In this document: positions 8,780 to 19,154 of the stretch, piece after piece
Layout of the letters: each line of letters begins with the position of its first letter
Position numbering within the stretch: the stretch's first letter is position 1
From: Gammaproteobacteria bacterium 53_120_T64
Lineage (GTDB): Bacteria; Pseudomonadota; Gammaproteobacteria; Pseudomonadales; Porticoccaceae
Direction of reading: 5' to 3'
Length of the DNA stretch: 64,000 nucleotides
NCBI GenBank assembly: GCA_002162815.1
Contig: MAAT01000021.1
Span: forward strand, 62,001 to 126,000
Notes under the pieces: model-generated
Databases searched by the model: none
The model's input: only the letters and a program-made list of their open reading frames with translations
What the model was told of the DNA's origin: nothing
Translations under genes and position numbers: made by a program

Positions 8780-10654
8780 TCACTTATCCATTTTCACTGT
8801 CGCTTCCGCTAGGATTAATGACTCATAGCTTTGGTATTCGCGTTGCGCCAGGGTACGACTGGCGGACCGGGCCAAATTGTCACGTCGAGCCTCGGGAATA
8901 CTCGCCAATTCACCCGATTCAAGAGCGGTCAAAGCAAGCACCACATAATCGCCGTTGGCGAGACCGACAGTGCTCACCAGTGGCAAGGCACTGCTCGCGG
9001 GTAAACTAAACACGTGGTCTCTAATCGCGGCATCCACTCGGCTATCGAACCGCGTGGTGTCAAGGCTGACTTGCCACGTTAAACCCTCGGCATTGGCAAT
9101 ACTCTCTACGCTATTACCCGCCGCAATTTTCGCCTGTAATGCACCCGCCCGCGCCGTTAGGCTCAGCTGTGCGGCCGCCCGCTGCAGCTGAAGGGTAATA
9201 CCTGGTGTTGCTGCTTCGATTGAGCGATAACCGACCGGATTGTGTTTGCTAACTTTGAGTACGGCAACACCGGCCTCACCGAGCTCGACAATATCACTGG
9301 TGTAACCATTATTCAGCACATCGTCGGTATAGGCCGCGCTGAGCACCCCAGGATAGGCAGCAAGGCCTGTGCCGCCACTGCGAGTAAACGCAGCGGTTGT
9401 GCTGACCCGCAGGCCCATCAGTTCAGCGGGCTCGGCAAGAGTTTCGGCGTTGTAAGACAGCTCTCGCAACTGCTCAATTTTTTCCGGCAGTAACTCGGCG
9501 GCCAATTGACGCTGTAGTTCAAGTTCAATCGCTACCTTTTCAGCGTCAAAAACCAGTGGCTCACTGGATTCCAATTCGCTGAGACGAATTAAGTGGATGC
9601 CGCTATCGGTTACTACGGGGGCGGACACTTCGCCTTCGGCGAGGTCGAGCAGGGCCAGTTCAAATGCCTCGGGAAAAGCACCGGCGTCAAAAAAGCCCAG
9701 ATCACCACCTTGCTCAGAGCTACCCAGGTCATCGCTGTATTCCCGCGCCAAGGCGGCAAAGTCATCGCCACGGCTTAGTTTTTCTTGTAACACTTCAACT
9801 TCAGCGACGTGACTATCATCGGCAGCGGCTTCGATCAAAATATGCGCCACTCGGCGTCGCACAGTGGCTTGCCGAGCTGCCTGGCGAGCGTCAAATAGTT
9901 CACGTACCATCTCGGCGTCAACATCAACCTGGGTGAGCAGGTCGTCTATCGACAATTGAATATACTCGACCTCGACACTCTCAGCGGTGGCGAACTCTTC
10001 TCGATGGGCCGCGTAATAGGCTTTGATCTCATCCGAGTTCACTGTCGCCGTTGCAACCAGCGGCGCAATCGGCAGTGTTAAATAATAATAATTACGACGC
10101 TGCTCAAAGATTTTAGCCGTCAATTCTAAATCGGCATCAGTGACAAAACCGGTATCGGTGACACCACTGGCAAACTGGCTAAGCAATAAACCATTGTTCA
10201 TGTAAGCGTGGTGCTCTCTCGGGGTATAACCCATTTGACGAATCGCAAACTGGTACTTCCCGCTATCAAACTTACCCGAACTTTGGTAGGCCTCAACCGT
10301 TTGTAGCAGGGAGGCAATGGTCACGGGAGATACGCCCATCTGGGCCGACTCTGCAGCCAGCTCTGCGGCTTTTTCCTTCATTAAACGCTGCCTAACAGGG
10401 CCTCTGAGCGCGGCATCATCAAGCAATGCAGGGTCGATATCGCCCAGTTGCTGTAACAGCCGTTGCTTATGAATCGACAACGCGCGGTCGACCACTAAGC
10501 GAGAAATACTGTGTCCGTCGACTTCCAATTCGGCATCACTGGCGGGGCTATTGGAAAAAATTGAATCAATACCAACGAAAGCAAATGGCACAATGATCAA
10601 AATCACAATGAAAAAAGCGATACCCTTCATGCCTTCGCGGAAATCTTGTAACAT
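8780..10654 (-). CDS. ppiD: PpiD-type periplasmic folding chaperone with PPIase domain
   Basis: Inner-membrane-anchored chaperone (624 aa; E. coli 623) that helps secreted proteins leave the Sec translocon. One transmembrane segment lies at about residues 12-30 (GIAFFIVILIIVPFAFVGI), followed by a SurA-like N-terminal region. A parvulin domain lies at about 265-365 (VAHILIE, FAALAREYSDDLGSSEQGGDLGFF, GIHLIRL). ATG at 10654 has GGGGAA nine bases upstream. The order lon-hupB-ppiD is conserved in Gammaproteobacteria. Confidence 0.94.
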   Translation of the reverse strand: MLQDFREGMKGIAFFIVILIIVPFAFVGIDSIFSNSPASDAELEVDGHSISRLVVDRALSIHKQRLLQQLGDIDPALLDDAALRGPVRQRLMKEKAAELAAESAQMGVSPVTIASLLQTVEAYQSSGKFDSGKYQFAIRQMGYTPREHHAYMNNGLLLSQFASGVTDTGFVTDADLELTAKIFEQRRNYYYLTLPIAPLVATATVNSDEIKAYYAAHREEFATAESVEVEYIQLSIDDLLTQVDVDAEMVRELFDARQAARQATVRRRVAHILIEAAADDSHVAEVEVLQEKLSRGDDFAALAREYSDDLGSSEQGGDLGFFDAGAFPEAFELALLDLAEGEVSAPVVTDSGIHLIRLSELESSEPLVFDAEKVAIELELQRQLAAELLPEKIEQLRELSYNAETLAEPAELMGLRVSTTAAFTRSGGTGLAAYPGVLSAAYTDDVLNNGYTSDIVELGEAGVAVLKVSKHNPVGYRSIEAATPGITLQLQRAAAQLSLTARAGALQAKIAAGNSVESIANAEGLTWQVSLDTTRFDSRVDAAIRDHVFSLPASSALPLVSTVGLANGDYVVLALTALESGELASIPEARRDNLARSASRTLAQREYQSYESLILAEATVKMDK

Positions 10655-10708
10655 TTTATTATTCCCCTAGCCTTGCACAACAACCCTTAGCTAAAAATAG
10701 CCTGGGTG

Positions 10709-10738
10709 AAAAAAAGAAAGGCGCATTAATGCGCCTTT
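10709..10738 (-). terminator. rho-independent terminator after hupB
   Basis: AAAGGCGCATT/AATGCGCCTTT (10717-10738) is a perfect 22-bp palindrome, followed on the minus strand by a T-rich stretch. It ends the hupB transcript before ppiD. Confidence 0.8.
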
Positions 10739-10777
10739 CCGTACTACTTTTCTAACGACTTCAGAGCAGTAATTGAC

Positions 10778-11053
10778 TTAACTATTAACGGCTTCTTTAA
10801 GTGCCTTACCAGCCTTAAAACCGGGTACGTTGGCCGCTGAAATTTGGATCTCTGCGCCCGTTTTGGGGTTGCGCCCCTTTCTAGCAGGTCGATGTTTGAC
10901 CGCAAAGGTACCAAAGCCAACCAGCGATACCGGGTCACCCTTTTGTAATGATGTGGTAATCGCTTCTACAACTGCATCCAATGCTCTTCCTGCCGACATC
11001 TTTGATAAGTCTGCTGATTCCGCAATTGCGTCGATAAGCTCCGATTTGTTCAC
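10778..11053 (-). CDS. hupB: DNA-binding protein HU-beta
   Basis: Nucleoid-associated HU protein of 91 aa that bends DNA non-specifically. The family signature [21 protein letters not shown] lies in the beta-arm region, and the N-terminus [11 protein letters not shown] is typical. The GTG start at 11053 has GAGGGG six bases upstream. A 12-codon longer frame to 11089 would begin inside the leader hairpin and was rejected. It lies between lon and ppiD and has its own promoter. Confidence 0.97.
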   Translation of the reverse strand: MNKSELIDAIAESADLSKMSAGRALDAVVEAITTSLQKGDPVSLVGFGTFAVKHRPARKGRNPKTGAEIQISAANVPGFKAGKALKEAVNS

Positions 11054-11088
11054 ATTAAACCCCTCTAAATTTGATTGAATATGGTACA

Positions 11089-11147
11089 TCCCCGCGAGTG
11101 CATATGCGGGGACGGGACTTTATACCAACCGCTCTAAGAGCGGTCAA
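11089..11147 (-). promoter_or_regulatory. hupB promoter and leader hairpin
   Basis: TTGACC (11147-11142), a 17-bp spacer and TATAAA (11124-11119), with an extended TGG before the -10, form a strong sigma-70 promoter on the minus strand. The spacer itself contains the inverted repeat ACCGCTC/GAGCGGT, which could also act as the end of lon mRNA or as an operator. In the leader, TCCCCGC/GCGGGGA (11089-11112) forms a GC-rich hairpin before the GTG. Confidence 0.75.
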
Positions 11148-11164
11148 GCATGTCGTTTGATATT

Positions 11165-13591
11165 TTAGTGTGTACTAATACGAGAAGCCGATTGCTCACC
11201 CTCTGGTGACAGGGTTGAGTCCTTCGATTTGCGATATTCTTCATCGGACAATGGCTGAGGCATTTTTTGCAAAGCCAGCTCCAGCACCTCATCCACCCAC
11301 TTCACCGGGTGAATGGTTAAGTCCGCTTTAATATTATCGGGTATTTCTTTTAAGTCCCGCTCGTTCTCTTTGGGAATAATGACTTCCGTTATACCGCCAC
11401 GGTGAGCCGCCAAAAGTTTTTCTTTAAGACCGCCGATCTTCAGCACCTGACCGCGCAATGTAATCTCACCGGTCATTGCCACAGCGGCACGCACCGGGAT
11501 TTCGGTCAACACCGAAACCAAGGCTGTACACATGGCGATACCCGCACTGGGGCCATCTTTAGGCGTCGCGCCCTCGGGCACATGAATGTGCAAGTCGCAA
11601 TTGCGGTGAAAGTCACGGTGAATACCCAAGACCTGAGAGCGACTACGCACCACCGTCAGGGCGGCCTGAATGGACTCCTGCATCACGTCACCCAGCGAGC
11701 CCGTTTTCACAATAGCGCCCTTGCCAGGCACCGCTGAGGCCTCAATCGTCAACAACTCACCGCCCACCGAGGTCCACGCCAGGCCTGTCACTTGGCCCAC
11801 CTGGTTTTGATCTTCGGCACGGCCGAAATCGAACTTGCGCACACCTAGCATGTCCTCAAGCTCTGCGGCACCCACTGTCACAGGCCCCTGATTGTTATCT
11901 TTGGCATAGCCGGTAACGACCTTGCGACAGATCTTCGCAATCTCTCGCTCGAGCCCCCGCACTCCTGCCTCCCGAGTGTAGTAACGCACAATATCGAGAA
12001 TGGCCTCTTCTTGAAGGGCAAGCTCACCATCCTTTAAGCCATTGGCTTTACGTTGCTTCGGCAACAGATATTTTAAGGCGATATTAGCTTTTTCTGCCTC
12101 GGTGTATCCCGGAATGCGGATAACTTCCATGCGGTCGAGCAAGGGGCCAGGGATATTCATGGAATTGGAAGTGCAAATAAACATCACCTCCGACAGGTCG
12201 TAATCGACCTCTAAATAATGGTCGTTAAAGCTATTGTTTTGCTCTGGGTCGAGGACTTCCAATAGCGCCGATGAGGGGTCGCCACGATGATCCATACCCA
12301 GCTTGTCAACTTCATCCAAGAGAAACAGTGGGTTTTTAACCGTTGTCTTGGCTATTTTCTGTATCAACTTACCCGGTAGCGAACCAATGTAGGTTCTGCG
12401 ATGACCGCGTATCTCAGCTTCGTCACGAACACCACCCAGGGACATGCGAACAAACTTACGCCCTGTCGCCCGCGCTATGGACTCACCCAACGAGGTCTTA
12501 CCCACACCGGGAGGCCCGACCAGGCACAGCACCGGACCCTTCAGTTTTTTCACACGACTCTGTACCGCAAGAAATTCAAGAATACGCTCTTTGACTTCGT
12601 CGAGACCATAGTGATCTTCGTTGAGAATCTTTTCTGCCAGCACAAGGTCATGGCGCACCTTAGAGCGTTTTTTCCAGGGTACACTGACCATCCAATCGAG
12701 GTAGCTGCGCACCACCGATGCCTCTGCCGACATCGGCGACATCATTTTTAATTTATTCAATTCCGCCGTGGCTTTCTTCAAAGCCTCTTTGTGCATGCCC
12801 ACTTCTTTGATGCGATTTTCCAACTGTTCAAGCTCGTTGGGTACGTCATCAATTTCACCCAATTCTTTTTGAATCGCCTTCATTTGCTCGTTGAGGTAAT
12901 ACTCGCGCTGGCTCTTTTCCATCTGTTTTTTAACACGGCCGCGAATGCGCTGTTCGATTTGAGCAATATCGAGCTCAGACTCCATCAACACCAATAGGTG
13001 TTCAATTCGAGATTGCTCGTCACTGATCTCCAGCACTTCCTGCTTTTGCTCGAGACTGAGCGTCATGTGTGTGGCCACGGTATCGGCCAGGCGCCCTGGC
13101 TCGTCGATGCCAGCAACAGTCGTTACCACCTCGGAAGGGATTTTTTTATTCAGACCGACATATTCTTCAAAGGCATTAACCAGTGTTCGCACTAGAGCAT
13201 CTTGTTCACTCTGCTCGGCGACTTCGCTATCAATCACCGAATAGTCGGCAACAAAATAACCATTGTGCTCCTCAATAGCGTCGATATTAACGCGCTCAGA
13301 GCCTTCCACCAGTACCTTAACCGTACCGTCAGGTAATTTGAGTAATTGCAAGATTGTCGCAACGGTGCCAATTTTATAGACATCGGAGGCGCCAGGGTCA
13401 TCACAGGCTGCATCTCGCTGAGCAACCAAAACAATTTTTTTGTGCTCGGCCATCGTATCGTCTAGCGCAAGAATGGAGCGCTCTCGGCCAACGAATAGTG
13501 GCACCACCATTTGCGGGAACACCACTACATCTCGCAAGGGCAACATTGGCAACCTTGTCGGCGCTAAGTCTTTTGTTGTTTCCTGTCCCAT
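11165..13591 (-). CDS. lon: ATP-dependent Lon protease
   Basis: Hexameric AAA+ serine protease of the cytosol that degrades misfolded and regulatory proteins. The 808-aa chain has an N-terminal LON substrate domain ([14 protein letters not shown]), an AAA+ module with Walker [12 protein letters not shown] and Walker B FLLDEVDK, and a C-terminal protease domain with the catalytic Ser in [11 protein letters not shown] and the downstream catalytic Lys. AGAGG precedes the ATG. A sigma-32-like promoter lies 49 bp upstream, so heat-shock induction is expected. Confidence 0.97.
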   Translation of the reverse strand: MGQETTKDLAPTRLPMLPLRDVVVFPQMVVPLFVGRERSILALDDTMAEHKKIVLVAQRDAACDDPGASDVYKIGTVATILQLLKLPDGTVKVLVEGSERVNIDAIEEHNGYFVADYSVIDSEVAEQSEQDALVRTLVNAFEEYVGLNKKIPSEVVTTVAGIDEPGRLADTVATHMTLSLEQKQEVLEISDEQSRIEHLLVLMESELDIAQIEQRIRGRVKKQMEKSQREYYLNEQMKAIQKELGEIDDVPNELEQLENRIKEVGMHKEALKKATAELNKLKMMSPMSAEASVVRSYLDWMVSVPWKKRSKVRHDLVLAEKILNEDHYGLDEVKERILEFLAVQSRVKKLKGPVLCLVGPPGVGKTSLGESIARATGRKFVRMSLGGVRDEAEIRGHRRTYIGSLPGKLIQKIAKTTVKNPLFLLDEVDKLGMDHRGDPSSALLEVLDPEQNNSFNDHYLEVDYDLSEVMFICTSNSMNIPGPLLDRMEVIRIPGYTEAEKANIALKYLLPKQRKANGLKDGELALQEEAILDIVRYYTREAGVRGLEREIAKICRKVVTGYAKDNNQGPVTVGAAELEDMLGVRKFDFGRAEDQNQVGQVTGLAWTSVGGELLTIEASAVPGKGAIVKTGSLGDVMQESIQAALTVVRSRSQVLGIHRDFHRNCDLHIHVPEGATPKDGPSAGIAMCTALVSVLTEIPVRAAVAMTGEITLRGQVLKIGGLKEKLLAAHRGGITEVIIPKENERDLKEIPDNIKADLTIHPVKWVDEVLELALQKMPQPLSDEEYRKSKDSTLSPEGEQSASRISTH

Positions 13592-13639
13592 TATTACCTC
13601 TTATTCCAGTTTATTTCTGGTTTGGGTGAATATCATTGG

Positions 13640-13666
13640 TATGGGGCCAATAGCCGTAAATACAAG
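13640..13666 (-). promoter_or_regulatory. sigma-32 (heat-shock) promoter of lon
   Basis: On the minus strand CTTGTAT (13666-13660), 13 bp, then CCCCATA (13646-13640) closely match the sigma-32 consensus CTTGAAA-N11-16-CCCCATNT. It lies between the clpX terminator and the lon ATG, as expected for a separately heat-induced lon. Confidence 0.72.
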
Positions 13667-13671
13667 TACCG

Positions 13672-13710
13672 ATAAACAAAAACGGGCCTCGTAGGCCCGT
13701 TTTTGTTTAT
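13672..13710 (-). terminator. strong terminator overlapping the clpX stop codon
   Basis: An 18-bp inverted repeat (13672-13689 with 13693-13710; core ACGGGCCT/AGGCCCGT, flanking A and T tracts) folds with a 3-nt loop and ends in T-rich sequence on either strand. The clpX TAA at 13709-13707 lies inside the stem. It separates clpX from lon. Confidence 0.88.
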
Positions 13711-14996
13711 GCGTCGTCGCTAGCGGTCTTTAATTGTTCAGGATTGTCGTAAACCAGTAAGGGTTCAGAGTCACCATTGATCACAGTCCCATCGACGACG
13801 ACTTTAATCACCCCCTCGCGCGAGGGAATGTCATACATACTTTCCAATAAAGTGTTTTCTATAATCGAGCGCAAGCCACGAGCACCGGTTTTACGCGCTA
13901 GCGCCTTCTCGGCAATAGCTTCGAGGGCGTCCTGACGCATATCGAGTTCAACATCTTCCATTTCAAAAAGTGCTGAGTACTGTTTAACCAAGGAATTCTT
14001 AGGCTCGACCAAAATATTGATCAAGGCTTCTTTATCAAGCTCTTCAAGGGTTGCGACAACAGGTAGCCGACCCACAAATTCAGGGATTAGCCCGAAACGA
14101 ATCAAGTCTTCCGGCTCTAAATCCTTTAACACATCGCCAATATTGCTATTTTCATCTTTGCTGCTGACACTGGCAGAAAAGCCAATACCGCCCTTCTCCG
14201 AGCGATCGCGGATGATTTTTTCCAAGCCGGAAAAAGCACCGCCACAAATAAAGAGGATGTTCGAGGTATCGACTTGCAGGAACTCTTGCTGAGGATGTTT
14301 ACGCCCACCTTGAGGTGGAACCGAGGCAACGGTTCCCTCTATCAATTTCAGCAGCGCTTGCTGGACACCTTCCCCAGACACATCACGCGTGATGGAAGGG
14401 TTGTCAGACTTGCGCGATACCTTGTCGATTTCATCAATATAGACAATGCCCTGCTGGGCCTTTTCGACATCGTAATCGCACTTCTGCAGCAATTTTTGAA
14501 TGATATTTTCAACATCTTCACCGACATAACCGGCTTCCGTTAAGGTCGTCGCATCGGCAATGGTGAAGGGCACGTCCAACAGGCGAGCCAAGGTTTCGGC
14601 CAGTAGTGTTTTACCACTGCCAGTGGGGCCGACCAGTAAGATATTACTTTTACCCAGTTCAACGCCACCCTTCGCTACCTTAGCACCCAACTGCAGACGC
14701 TTGTAGTGATTGTAAACCGCCACAGAGAGCACTTTCTTGGCACGCAATTGATCAATGACATATTCGTCTAGATTGCCACTAATCTCAACCGGGGTAGGCA
14801 GCTTTTCAACGGCCTCTGTACTTTTAGCTTCCTGTAGTTCTTCAGAAATAATATCGTTACAAAGATCGACGCACTCGTCGCAGATAAAAACCGATGGCCC
14901 GGCAATGAGCTTGCGAACCTCATGCTGGCTTTTGCCACAGAACGAGCAATACAGTAGCTTATCCCCGTCCTTATCACCGCCGCTTTTATCGCTCAC
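13707..14996 (-). CDS. clpX: ATP-dependent Clp protease ATP-binding subunit ClpX
   Basis: AAA+ unfoldase that feeds substrates to ClpP (429 aa; E. coli 424). The N-terminal zinc-binding domain has CSFC and CDEC pairs. Walker A is GPTGSGKT, Walker B is IVYIDEIDK, and a sensor/arginine-finger region follows. The GTG start at 14996 (VSDKSGGDK) has GAGGG about seven bases upstream. The longer frame from a GTG at 15038 adds 14 hydrophobic residues not found in ClpX. It follows clpP by 85 bp. Confidence 0.97.
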   Translation of the reverse strand: MSDKSGGDKDGDKLLYCSFCGKSQHEVRKLIAGPSVFICDECVDLCNDIISEELQEAKSTEAVEKLPTPVEISGNLDEYVIDQLRAKKVLSVAVYNHYKRLQLGAKVAKGGVELGKSNILLVGPTGSGKTLLAETLARLLDVPFTIADATTLTEAGYVGEDVENIIQKLLQKCDYDVEKAQQGIVYIDEIDKVSRKSDNPSITRDVSGEGVQQALLKLIEGTVASVPPQGGRKHPQQEFLQVDTSNILFICGGAFSGLEKIIRDRSEKGGIGFSASVSSKDENSNIGDVLKDLEPEDLIRFGLIPEFVGRLPVVATLEELDKEALINILVEPKNSLVKQYSALFEMEDVELDMRQDALEAIAEKALARKTGARGLRSIIENTLLESMYDIPSREGVIKVVVDGTVINGDSEPLLVYDNPEQLKTASDDA

Positions 14997-15081
14997 TAAC
15001 TTGCCCTCGCTTTGAATAAATGCAAAAAATACAAGCACTTACCCATATAAATCATAGAAATTAGATATCAGGCTACAACGA

Positions 15082-15711
15082 CTATGCGCGTTTGTCCAAT
15101 ACTTCGTCAACCAAACCGTACGCTTTCGACTCCGTAGCACTCATAAAATTATCGCGCTCCGTATCAAGAGCTATCTGTTCCACCGTCTGACCGGTATGTA
15201 AAGCCATGGCCTTGTTTAACTGCTCGCGGATTTTGAGTATTTCCTGGGCTTGAATATGAATATCACTCGCTTGCCCTTGTGCACCACCGCTGGGCTGATG
15301 AATCATGCAGCGCGAATTGGGTAGCAAAAAGCGCTTGCCCTTAGCGCCTGCCGCTAACAAAAAGGCACCCATGCTCGCCGCTTGGCCGATACACATGGTG
15401 CTGACATCGGGTTTGATAAACTGCATGGTGTCATAAATGGCCATGCCCGCCGTTACCGAGCCACCGGGGGAATTGATATACAAGTGGATATCTTTGTCGG
15501 GGTTTTCAGATTCTAGAAACAAAAGCTGGGCAACAACGAGGTTGGCCATAAAGTCTTCTACCGGGCCGACCAAAAAGATCACCCGCTCTTTCAACAACCG
15601 TGAATAAATATCAAATGAACGCTCGCCGCGGGCAGTTTGCTCAACCACCATCGGCACCAAGCCGCCTGCTGCTTGCGTTTCCTTATTATATTGTATTCCA
15701 TCGTGGATCAT
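15082..15711 (-). CDS. clpP: ATP-dependent Clp protease proteolytic subunit
   Basis: Serine peptidase that forms the tetradecameric chamber of ClpXP (209 aa; E. coli 207). The catalytic Ser113 lies in QAASMGAF and His138 in CMIHQPSGG, with the Asp further on. The short propeptide precedes [23 protein letters not shown]. Gene order tig-clpP-clpX is the standard gammaproteobacterial arrangement. Confidence 0.97.
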   Translation of the reverse strand: MIHDGIQYNKETQAAGGLVPMVVEQTARGERSFDIYSRLLKERVIFLVGPVEDFMANLVVAQLLFLESENPDKDIHLYINSPGGSVTAGMAIYDTMQFIKPDVSTMCIGQAASMGAFLLAAGAKGKRFLLPNSRCMIHQPSGGAQGQASDIHIQAQEILKIREQLNKAMALHTGQTVEQIALDTERDNFMSATESKAYGLVDEVLDKRA

Positions 15712-15823
15712 ATTTAGCTCTCGAGTTGTTCAGTAAGAGCTCGGCCCTTGAGTCCGCACTTTAACCAAGGGCAGCAGGCCAAGCTTTAGCGTTGCAAACT
15801 TTACTCTACACCAAGCGAGCTAA

Positions 15824-17161
15824 TCAGTCTTCGCTTTCGTCAGAATCCTTTTCAACAACGGGATCTGGCGTCAGAGCACCTTTATAGTTGGTTTCCTCAT
15901 CGGCTATTTTAGCCGAATCTAGAATATGCTCCACAACTTGCTCTTCCATCACTGCTGACTGCACGCTATTGAGCAGCTCTTGATTGGAATAATGGTACTG
16001 AATGACCTGCTCGGGATCATCATAACCGGCAGCCCTGTCTTCAATAAAAGCTTTAACCTTATCGTTATCGACGCTAATTTCGGCGACTTTAACAATTTCG
16101 GCCATTAACAAGCCCAGTGAAACACGCTTACCCGCCTCATCGGCGAACAGCTCGTCGGGAAAAATAGACATATCCATTTTCTGAGCACCCTCGCCAAACT
16201 GGCCCAGCATTTGCTGGCGTAGTGCCTGAATTTCGTTGCTCAACAAGGCCTTGGGGATTTCAACTGTGTGAAGATCCTGCAGCTGATTCATCAAGCGAGA
16301 CTTTACTTTGTTCTTAACCGCAGTTTCCAGTTCGCGCTCCATGTTCGAGCGAATTTCCTCGAGGAACTTTTCGTTACCGCCTTCTTTAACACCAAACTGC
16401 TCGTAAAACTCATCATTCAGCTCGGCGAGAGTTTGCTCTTTAACCGCTGTCACTTTTACTGCAAATTCAACGGCAGCGCCTCGTAGGTCTTCGGCGTGGT
16501 AATCATCGGGAAAGGTCAGACTGATGGTCTTTTCATCGCCAGCCGACAAGCCAACAACGCCGTCTTCAAAACCGGGGATCATGCGACCGGAACCCAACAC
16601 CAGGTCGGAACCCTCGGCAGTGCCACCGGGGAATTCTTCGCCACTTTGCGTGCCCTTATAGTCAATGACGACCTGATCACCGTCCGCAGCAGCGCGCTCG
16701 ACAACATCCCAGCTGGAACGTTGCTTGCGTAAACTCTCAATCATGTCCGTTAAATCTTCGTCCGAGACCGTGGCCACCGGGCGGGACAAACTGATTTGCG
16801 TGAAATCCTGCAGGGAGATTTCCGGGTAAACTTCAAAGGTCGCGATGTATTCGAGGTCTGCGCCCTCTTCATCCTTTACCGGCTCGATATCGGGCTGACC
16901 TGCGGGGCGCAGCTCTTCCTTGGTCACAGCCTCATAGAAAGTACGGCTCAGGGCTTCGCCAACCACTTCCTGACGCACGCCTGCGCCATAGCGCTGCTTG
17001 ATGACCTTGGCGGGGATTTTACCTTGGCGAAAGCCGTCAATGCGCGCTGTCTGTGATGCCTTCTGCAGGCGCTGAGCAACCTCACTATCGATCTCTTTAG
17101 CGGGAACACCCACAGTCATACGTCTTTCGAGCCCGGAGGTTGTCTCTATGGAAACCTGCAT
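15824..17161 (-). CDS. tig: trigger factor chaperone
   Basis: Ribosome-bound chaperone with peptidyl-prolyl isomerase activity (445 aa; E. coli 432). The ribosome-docking region contains GFRQGKIPAKVI (family motif GFRxGKxP) at about residues 43-54. An FKBP-type domain lies at about 155-245 (DQVVIDYKGT, GSGRMIPGFEDGVVG), followed by the helical substrate cradle. GAGGA precedes the ATG. It heads the tig-clpP-clpX group. Confidence 0.97.
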   Translation of the reverse strand: MQVSIETTSGLERRMTVGVPAKEIDSEVAQRLQKASQTARIDGFRQGKIPAKVIKQRYGAGVRQEVVGEALSRTFYEAVTKEELRPAGQPDIEPVKDEEGADLEYIATFEVYPEISLQDFTQISLSRPVATVSDEDLTDMIESLRKQRSSWDVVERAAADGDQVVIDYKGTQSGEEFPGGTAEGSDLVLGSGRMIPGFEDGVVGLSAGDEKTISLTFPDDYHAEDLRGAAVEFAVKVTAVKEQTLAELNDEFYEQFGVKEGGNEKFLEEIRSNMERELETAVKNKVKSRLMNQLQDLHTVEIPKALLSNEIQALRQQMLGQFGEGAQKMDMSIFPDELFADEAGKRVSLGLLMAEIVKVAEISVDNDKVKAFIEDRAAGYDDPEQVIQYHYSNQELLNSVQSAVMEEQVVEHILDSAKIADEETNYKGALTPDPVVEKDSDESED

Positions 17162-17239
17162 GGATTGTCCTCACTACAGTAATTTAAATTTATGATTTAG
17201 GCCTGAAGTACCCGGCAATGCGAGCACTCAATATAAGTT

Positions 17240-17323
17240 GGTGCGGAAGGGGGGACTTGAACCCCCACGCCTTACGGCACTGGTACCTAAAACCAGCGTG
17301 TATACCAATTTCACCACTTCCGC
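17240..17323 (-). tRNA. tRNA-Leu (UAG anticodon)
   Basis: The 84-nt minus-strand sequence folds as a tRNA. The acceptor stem GCGGAAG pairs with CTTCCGC followed by an encoded CCA. The anticodon stem-loop is CTGGT-TTTAGGT-ACCAG with anticodon TAG, reading CUN codons. A short variable arm is present, and the T-arm is GGGGG-TTCAAGT-CCCCC. It is close to E. coli leuW. It lies 78 bp upstream of tig on the same strand. Confidence 0.96.
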
Positions 17324-17572
17324 TAAAACTGCCCGTAGTAGCTATTACTACGTCTTGATCAACCCCTGCGCTAGCACCCATCATCGGCGCATTTGGCACT
17401 GGCTTATCCACTCTTACAAGGCAGGCTTTGCCTTACCTCCCAAAAGGGGCGCAGATTTTGCCACAGCGCTCTCCTCGGGGCAACTGGATACACAACATTC
17501 CTCTAACTCTTTACCAAACCGAGCTCCATCGCCGCGCTTTAGGCAACGCCCTCTGTGGATTAAGAGCGCAGT

Positions 17573-18955
17573 TCACGACTGAGCCAGAGGCTCCGATAGC
17601 AGTACAATACAGTCTGCCTCACCACTGTTGCCGAGGACCGTAGCGTCACTAAGGGCCGGTAATAATACCGCCTGCTCTGGCATCAGCTCCACGGCATCGA
17701 CCCCCCGCCCTACAGTCAAAGCACCGGAGACCACCATCAACAATCTATAGTGCGGGCTAACCGGCACTCGCCAACCGGCGCCCGCTAGCAAAGTAATACG
17801 CTGCACCTGAAAATCATCAAAGGCAACCACCTGCTCTCGACAACAGTTTTTACTCTGTTCCAGAACCGGCAACGGCGGTTCAGCCTCAACCTGCAGGGTC
17901 ATCAAAGCCACCGCTTCTTCGGTATCCCAGTGCTGCTGGGTTAAAACCTTTTGCTCAAAGGCGAGAATCTTGCGTTCATACACCGGGGTCTGAAATTCAA
18001 CCGTGCGCACCCCATGCTGCAGAGCATGGGGTGTCAGGCACGGCACCTTGACCACATCGCCCTCGCGCAAGGCCCGCATATGGGTAAAGCGATGCATCGC
18101 CTCACGCAGGTTCCGCTCTTCCTCTCGAAGTTCGGTAGGCAAGCCCTCCTGCCATTCTTTTAACTGGCTGGCCGCTATCGGTTGCGACATTGCAATGTTT
18201 TGCTGAAGACGATACTGGTCAAAAACCTGATCAATTTCACGCCTCACCGCCTCATAGTTTTGAACGGCTTGTAGGTAGGCTTGGCGAAAGTCATCGGGGT
18301 TGGTAAATTCCTCCCGAACGCTGGCAGCAAAGCCAAAACGAATCCCCCCCTCGCCATCGGGCCAGCTCTGCCGGTCAACATGAGTCACCACATACACCTC
18401 GCGCTTTTCTTGGTGCAGCTCAAAATACAAATCACCGTAAACCGGCTCTGCGAGGGGATCGAGAATTTTTAACAGGTTTAATCCAGGCTGCCCAGCGCCG
18501 AGAAGATGGGATCCCAGCAGTGACAGTAACCAGGGAATGGGCGCGCTATAACCACCGCCGCTAAACCCCGACTGCCCCCGGGCTTCGATACCGGTGTACC
18601 AAATCTCCTGCCCCCAGGGCTTAGCAATCGCAATTGGCGCCAATGGCAACGGTTGCCCCAACGTAAACAAAGGCGCCGACAAGTCGCTGGATAATTGTTT
18701 TAATGACTCGCCGGTCAACGCCCCGCTCATCGTATTGATAGTCGCCTGCGCCAGCGCCAACTTATCACTCAATAATAAACAAACACCCGTGGCACCCTTC
18801 ACTAAAATAGCCAGCAGCTCGACAAGGGGTTCGCCGGGCAAATAATACTGCGCAAAGTCATAGCGTAGAATCAGAACACTATCACTCGACAGTAAAAACT
18901 GTCCAACGACCTCTTCCGGATCAAGCTCTTTGCCAAGCTGCTTTATCACCACCAC
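17573..18955 (-). CDS. divergent type I mannose-6-phosphate isomerase-like cupin protein
   Basis: A 460-aa protein resembling type I phosphomannose isomerases: IAKPWGQEIWYTG (PMI KPWGxExW), a region like the metal site (YFELHQEKREVYVVT, with His and Glu placed like QxHP...EAWYV but Glu for the usual Gln), then LTPHALQHGVRTVEFQTP, matching the conserved third-ligand His and the following motif. A second cupin-like part with VVSGALTVG forms the C-terminus. E. coli ManA has 391 aa, so this is longer. It may act on a sugar phosphate or bind another ligand. The start is ambiguous among three consecutive GTG codons after GAGGG. It stands alone upstream of tRNA-Leu. Confidence 0.6.
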   Translation of the reverse strand: MVVIKQLGKELDPEEVVGQFLLSSDSVLILRYDFAQYYLPGEPLVELLAILVKGATGVCLLLSDKLALAQATINTMSGALTGESLKQLSSDLSAPLFTLGQPLPLAPIAIAKPWGQEIWYTGIEARGQSGFSGGGYSAPIPWLLSLLGSHLLGAGQPGLNLLKILDPLAEPVYGDLYFELHQEKREVYVVTHVDRQSWPDGEGGIRFGFAASVREEFTNPDDFRQAYLQAVQNYEAVRREIDQVFDQYRLQQNIAMSQPIAASQLKEWQEGLPTELREEERNLREAMHRFTHMRALREGDVVKVPCLTPHALQHGVRTVEFQTPVYERKILAFEQKVLTQQHWDTEEAVALMTLQVEAEPPLPVLEQSKNCCREQVVAFDDFQVQRITLLAGAGWRVPVSPHYRLLMVVSGALTVGRGVDAVELMPEQAVLLPALSDATVLGNSGEADCIVLLSEPLAQS

Positions 18956-19154
18956 CCTCTACATCAATACAGTTGCCGCACAGTTTAACAAACTTATGTA
19001 CGACCCAAAGCAATGTCAGCCGACACTCATCTACCCTAAAATGCCGTAACAGATGAAAACCCGGATTAGTGGTTGACGTCTCGACCCACACACCTTACTA
19101 ATGCACTTCGCTGAGCGCACACCGCATTCAGCTTGCAACCTAGGAGTCTCCCCT

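Noticed and set aside
17324-17572. Second tRNA or small RNA upstream of tRNA-Leu
   Set aside because: Only short hairpins (for example GTAGTA/TACTAC) were seen; no cloverleaf or T-run.
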